NCBI GenBank assembly: GCA_030049565.1
Contig: JASIKQ010000259.1
Coordinates: 1-8,786, forward strand
Origin: Candidatus Sulfotelmatobacter sp.
Lineage (GTDB): Bacteria; Acidobacteriota; Terriglobia; Terriglobales; Acidobacteriaceae
DNA: 8,786 nt
Reading direction: 5' to 3'
Each line of letters opens with the position of its first letter. Positions within the stretch are counted from its first letter, which is position 1. Below, piece by piece: positions 6,417 through 8,786 of this stretch. The position numbers and the translations under genes are program-made. Below the pieces are notes generated by a model, which was not told the origin of the DNA, ran no database searches, and saw only the letters and a list, made by a program, of their open reading frames with translations.

Positions 6417-7655
6417 TTGGGACGCAGGGTCGTAGTTACTGGCCTCGGCCTGATTTGCGGCGTGGGGAACAGCACCGAAGAAGTTTGGCAGGGGTTGCTC
6501 GATGGCAGGAGCGGCGTGGCCCACATTACCCAGTTCGACTCCAGCAACTTCGCCTGTCAGATCGCCGCCGAGGTGAAAAATTTCGATCCGCTGAACTATA
6601 TCGAAAAAAAAGAAGTCAAGAAGATGGCGCGCTTTATTCATCTGGCGATAGCAGCGTCAGAGGAAGCGATGAAAATGTCGGGCCTGAAAATTACCCCCGA
6701 AAATGACGAGCGCGTGGGGGCGCACATTGGCTCAGGGATCGGCGGGTTCGACATTATCGAGCGCGAGCACAGCGCGTTGGTGGCGGGCGGGCCGCGCAAG
6801 ATTTCTCCTTTCTTTATTCCTTCCGCGATTATTAATCTAGCTGCCGGCCAGGTTTCCATGCGCTTTGGAGCGAAAGGTCCGAACGAGGCTACAGCCACGG
6901 CCTGCACCACCAGCGCGCATTCCATCGGAGATTCTTTCCGCATCATTCAGCATAACGACGCCGACGTGATGATCGCCGGCGGCTCGGAAGCGGCGATAAC
7001 CCCCATGGGCGTGGGAGGGTTTGCCGCCATGCGCGCTCTTTCCACGCGCAATGAAGAGCCGGAAAAAGCCAGTCGCCCGTGGGATCGCGATCGCGATGGA
7101 TTTGTGATGGGTGAAGGCGCCGGCATTCTGATTCTGGAAGAACTCGAACACGCAAAACGGCGCGGCGCGCCCATCATTGCCGAAGTTGCCGGCTACGGCA
7201 TGTCGGGCGATGCCTATCACATCACCCAGCCGGCTCCTGAGCACGAAGGTGGCTTTCGCGTGATGCGCAATGCCGTGCGCGATGCCGGCATCGGCCCCGA
7301 GAAGGTCGGCTACGTGAATGCTCACGGCACGTCCACGCCGATCGGCGATACGCTTGAGGCGCATGCCATCCGCAGTTTTTTTGGGGAACATCAGATTGCA
7401 GTGAGCTCCACAAAATCGATGACCGGACATCTGCTCGGCGGAGCGGGTGGGCTGGAAGCGGGCATCACCGTGCTTGCCCTGCGCGATCAGATTCTGCCGC
7501 CGACCATCAATCTTGAGAATCAGGATCCGGAAACTGCCGGAATGGATTTCATCCCCAACTCCGCCCGCAAAGCCGATCTCGAATATGCCATGTCGAATTC
7601 CTTCGGCTTCGGGGGCACGAATGGCGCGCTGCTGTTTCGGCGGTGGGAGCAGTAG
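6417..7655 (+). CDS. fabF: 3-oxoacyl-[acyl-carrier-protein] synthase II
   Basis: FabF condenses malonyl-ACP with acyl-ACP to elongate fatty acids. The 412-residue protein has the thiolase-fold condensing triad: Cys163 in TACTTSAH, His303 in NAHGTSTPIGD and His338 in STKSMTGHLLGGAGG, with Lys333 in the same motif. The C-terminus has the family's SNSFGFGGTNGALLF. The TTG at 6417 is chosen because it gives the usual GRRVVVTGLGL beginning and has purine-rich sequence (GGGAAAGG) about 10 nt upstream. The open frame extends back to 6291, but the only ATGs there lie inside acpP and the extra residues do not resemble any FabF. It is 49 nt after acpP on the same strand. No convincing intrinsic terminator follows. 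Confidence 0.97.
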   Translation: MGRRVVVTGLGLICGVGNSTEEVWQGLLDGRSGVAHITQFDSSNFACQIAAEVKNFDPLNYIEKKEVKKMARFIHLAIAASEEAMKMSGLKITPENDERVGAHIGSGIGGFDIIEREHSALVAGGPRKISPFFIPSAIINLAAGQVSMRFGAKGPNEATATACTTSAHSIGDSFRIIQHNDADVMIAGGSEAAITPMGVGGFAAMRALSTRNEEPEKASRPWDRDRDGFVMGEGAGILILEELEHAKRRGAPIIAEVAGYGMSGDAYHITQPAPEHEGGFRVMRNAVRDAGIGPEKVGYVNAHGTSTPIGDTLEAHAIRSFFGEHQIAVSSTKSMTGHLLGGAGGLEAGITVLALRDQILPPTINLENQDPETAGMDFIPNSARKADLEYAMSNSFGFGGTNGALLFRRWEQ

Positions 7656-7699
7656 TCATACTCGCAAGTCGGGACAGGTAATCTTCAAGCTCAGGCACC

Positions 7700-7712
7700 T
7701 CAGCATAGCTGA
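7700..7712. repeat. Short perfect inverted repeat upstream of the VWFA gene
   Basis: TCAGC (7700-7704) and GCTGA (7708-7712) are exact reverse complements around ATA. It is too short and lacks a T-run, so it is a poor terminator for fabF. It overlaps the expected -35 position for the TATAAT at 7733, so it could be a protein-binding site, but chance is possible. Confidence 0.3.
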
Positions 7713-7738
7713 ATTCAAGAACGACAAACGGCTATAAT
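7709..7738 (+). promoter_or_regulatory. Promoter candidate for the VWFA gene (perfect -10 box)
   Basis: TATAAT at 7733-7738 matches the consensus exactly. At 18 bases upstream, CTGAAT (7709-7714) is a poor -35 match, so the promoter may rely on the -10 box or on an activator. Transcription would begin near 7745, only a few bases before the ATG at 7749, which would make a nearly leaderless message. Confidence 0.5.
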
Positions 7739-7831
7739 GAATTAACAGATGGGGGCAGTCCGAGCATTCTTACGCACGCCAATTTCCTTAGCAATCTTCC
7801 CCGCCGCTGCGCGGTAAGCGTCCTGCTGGCG

Positions 7832-8786
7832 ATGGCAACCTCGCTGGCCGTTTTTTCTCAATCACCGCAGCCCACGCCACAGTCCTCCGCGCCCGCAGCT
7901 AAGGCCCAGCCGGCGGATCAGAAACCTGCGCAAGATTCTGCCGAGCAACCTCGGGATCCGGCTGAAAATCCTGACGTGCCCCGCATTCGCGTCGGCATCA
8001 ACGAAGTGAACGTAGTCTTCACCGTGACCGATAAACACGGCAAACTGGTGACCGACCTCAAGCAAAATGACTTCCGCTTCGTCGACGACAGCAAGCCGGC
8101 CGCCGAAATCCGCAGCTTCCACGCCGAGACCAACCTCCCGCTCCAGGTCGGCTTGCTGATCGACGCCAGCAACTCGGTGCGTGACCGTTTCAAGTTCGAG
8201 CAGGAAGCCGCCATCGAATTTCTGAATCAGACCGTGCGGCGCGGCTACGATCGGGCCATGGTCGTCGGCTTCGACGTCACACCCGAAGTCACTCAGGATT
8301 TTACAGATGATGCCGAGCGCCTCGATCATGGCATCCGCATGTTGCGTCCCGGCGGCGGCACGGCGCTCTACGACGCGCTCTACTACGCTTGCCGCGATAA
8401 GCTTTTGAAAACGAGCCAGACCGGTGCCGTCCGCCGCGCCATCGTTCTGCTAAGCGACGGCGAAGATAACCAGAGCCACGTCACCCGCGAAGAAGCCATC
8501 GAAATGGCCGAGCGCGCCGATGCCATCGTCTACACCATCAGCACCAATGTCAGCGGCACCAAAGGAGCCGGCGACAAGGTGCTCGAGCGCATTGCCGACG
8601 CAACCGGCGGACGGGCATTTTTCCCTTTTCAGATTCGCGACGTCGCCGACGATTTCGCCGAGATTCAGCAGGAACTGCGCAGCCAATACGATGTCTCTTA
8701 CAAGCCAGCCGACTTCAAAGCCGACGGCCACTTCCGCACCATCGAAATCATAGCCAGCGACCGGAAGAACTTTCGCGTGCGAGCCC
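7832..8786 (+). CDS. Secreted VWFA-domain protein (acidobacterial type), partial at the right edge; start unresolved
   Basis: Some 318 residues are visible before the window ends. After a hydrophobic N-terminus comes a Pro/Gln/Ala-rich linker (about 11-50), then a beta-rich region (52-98, with NEVNVVFTVTDKHGKLVTDL), then a von Willebrand A domain. The metal-ion-dependent adhesion site is complete: DASNS at 111-115, the Thr in RPGGGTALYDAL, and the Asp in VLLSDGEDNQS. This matches the VWFA-related family TIGR03436, common in acidobacteria; its role is unknown, presumably metal-dependent protein binding outside the cytoplasm. The start is a problem. ATG 7832 is the only usual start in frame, but it cuts the signal peptide to MATSLAVFSQS. 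Upstream in frame the sequence encodes NLPRRCAVSVLLAMATSLAVF, a proper basic-plus-hydrophobic signal, with no ATG, GTG or TTG back to the stop at 7706. See the findings for the G-run explanation. Confidence 0.85.
   Translation, partial: MATSLAVFSQSPQPTPQSSAPAAKAQPADQKPAQDSAEQPRDPAENPDVPRIRVGINEVNVVFTVTDKHGKLVTDLKQNDFRFVDDSKPAAEIRSFHAETNLPLQVGLLIDASNSVRDRFKFEQEAAIEFLNQTVRRGYDRAMVVGFDVTPEVTQDFTDDAERLDHGIRMLRPGGGTALYDALYYACRDKLLKTSQTGAVRRAIVLLSDGEDNQSHVTREEAIEMAERADAIVYTISTNVSGTKGAGDKVLERIADATGGRAFFPFQIRDVADDFAEIQQELRSQYDVSYKPADFKADGHFRTIEIIASDRKNFRVRA

Noticed and set aside
6837..7430. Minus-strand open frame of 197 codons opposite fabF
   Set aside because: It is antisense to the conserved FabF core, including the catalytic Cys region, and has no recognisable motif.
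7862..8329. Minus-strand open frames opposite the VWFA gene (also 8450-8731)
   Set aside because: They are antisense to a clear VWFA domain with an intact metal site; low stop density in GC-rich DNA explains them.

Overview
The window fits a member of the Acidobacteriota (class Terriglobia or a relative). This is inferred from gene content, with no database search. The main pointers are a secreted VWFA-domain protein of the acidobacterial TIGR03436 type, an N-terminal piece of a spermidine-synthase-like polytopic membrane protein, moderately GC-rich DNA and frequent GTG/TTG starts. No tRNA, rRNA, CRISPR array, insertion sequence or phage gene was recognised. I see ordinary chromosomal housekeeping DNA rather than an undescribed system; the value lies in a few local oddities.

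Layout: (1) Bases 1-3320 hold a minus-strand series. Read in its own direction it is a monohaem cytochrome c lipoprotein, selA (selenocysteine synthase), a DUF488 protein, acpS (holo-ACP synthase) and a truncated membrane protein. Gaps are 21-67 nt, so part of it may be an operon. (2) A divergent plus-strand DUF488 protein of the other (YeaO-like) subfamily (3393-3824) is followed by a strong hairpin, then by folP (dihydropteroate synthase), which has an unusual ~29-residue insert in loop 2. (3) On the minus strand, dtd (D-aminoacyl-tRNA deacylase) is followed by a small DUF4870-type membrane protein. (4) A 325-base divergent spacer holds a good promoter candidate for the plus-strand fatty-acid pair acpP-fabF. 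(5) A perfect TATAAT box precedes the VWFA protein, which runs off the right edge.

How the genes relate: acpS, acpP and fabF belong to one pathway. AcpS adds phosphopantetheine to Ser37 of AcpP, and FabF elongates acyl chains carried on AcpP; acpS is about 5.3 kb away on the other strand. SelA implies that the organism decodes UGA as selenocysteine, though selB, selC and selD are not in the window. FolP serves folate synthesis and Dtd proofreads tRNA charging.

Most notable: the VWFA gene has no ordinary start codon that includes its signal peptide. One extra G in the run beginning at the third base of the ATG at 7749 would restore a full secreted protein. This suggests slippage, a frameshift allele, an unusual start codon or a sequence error.
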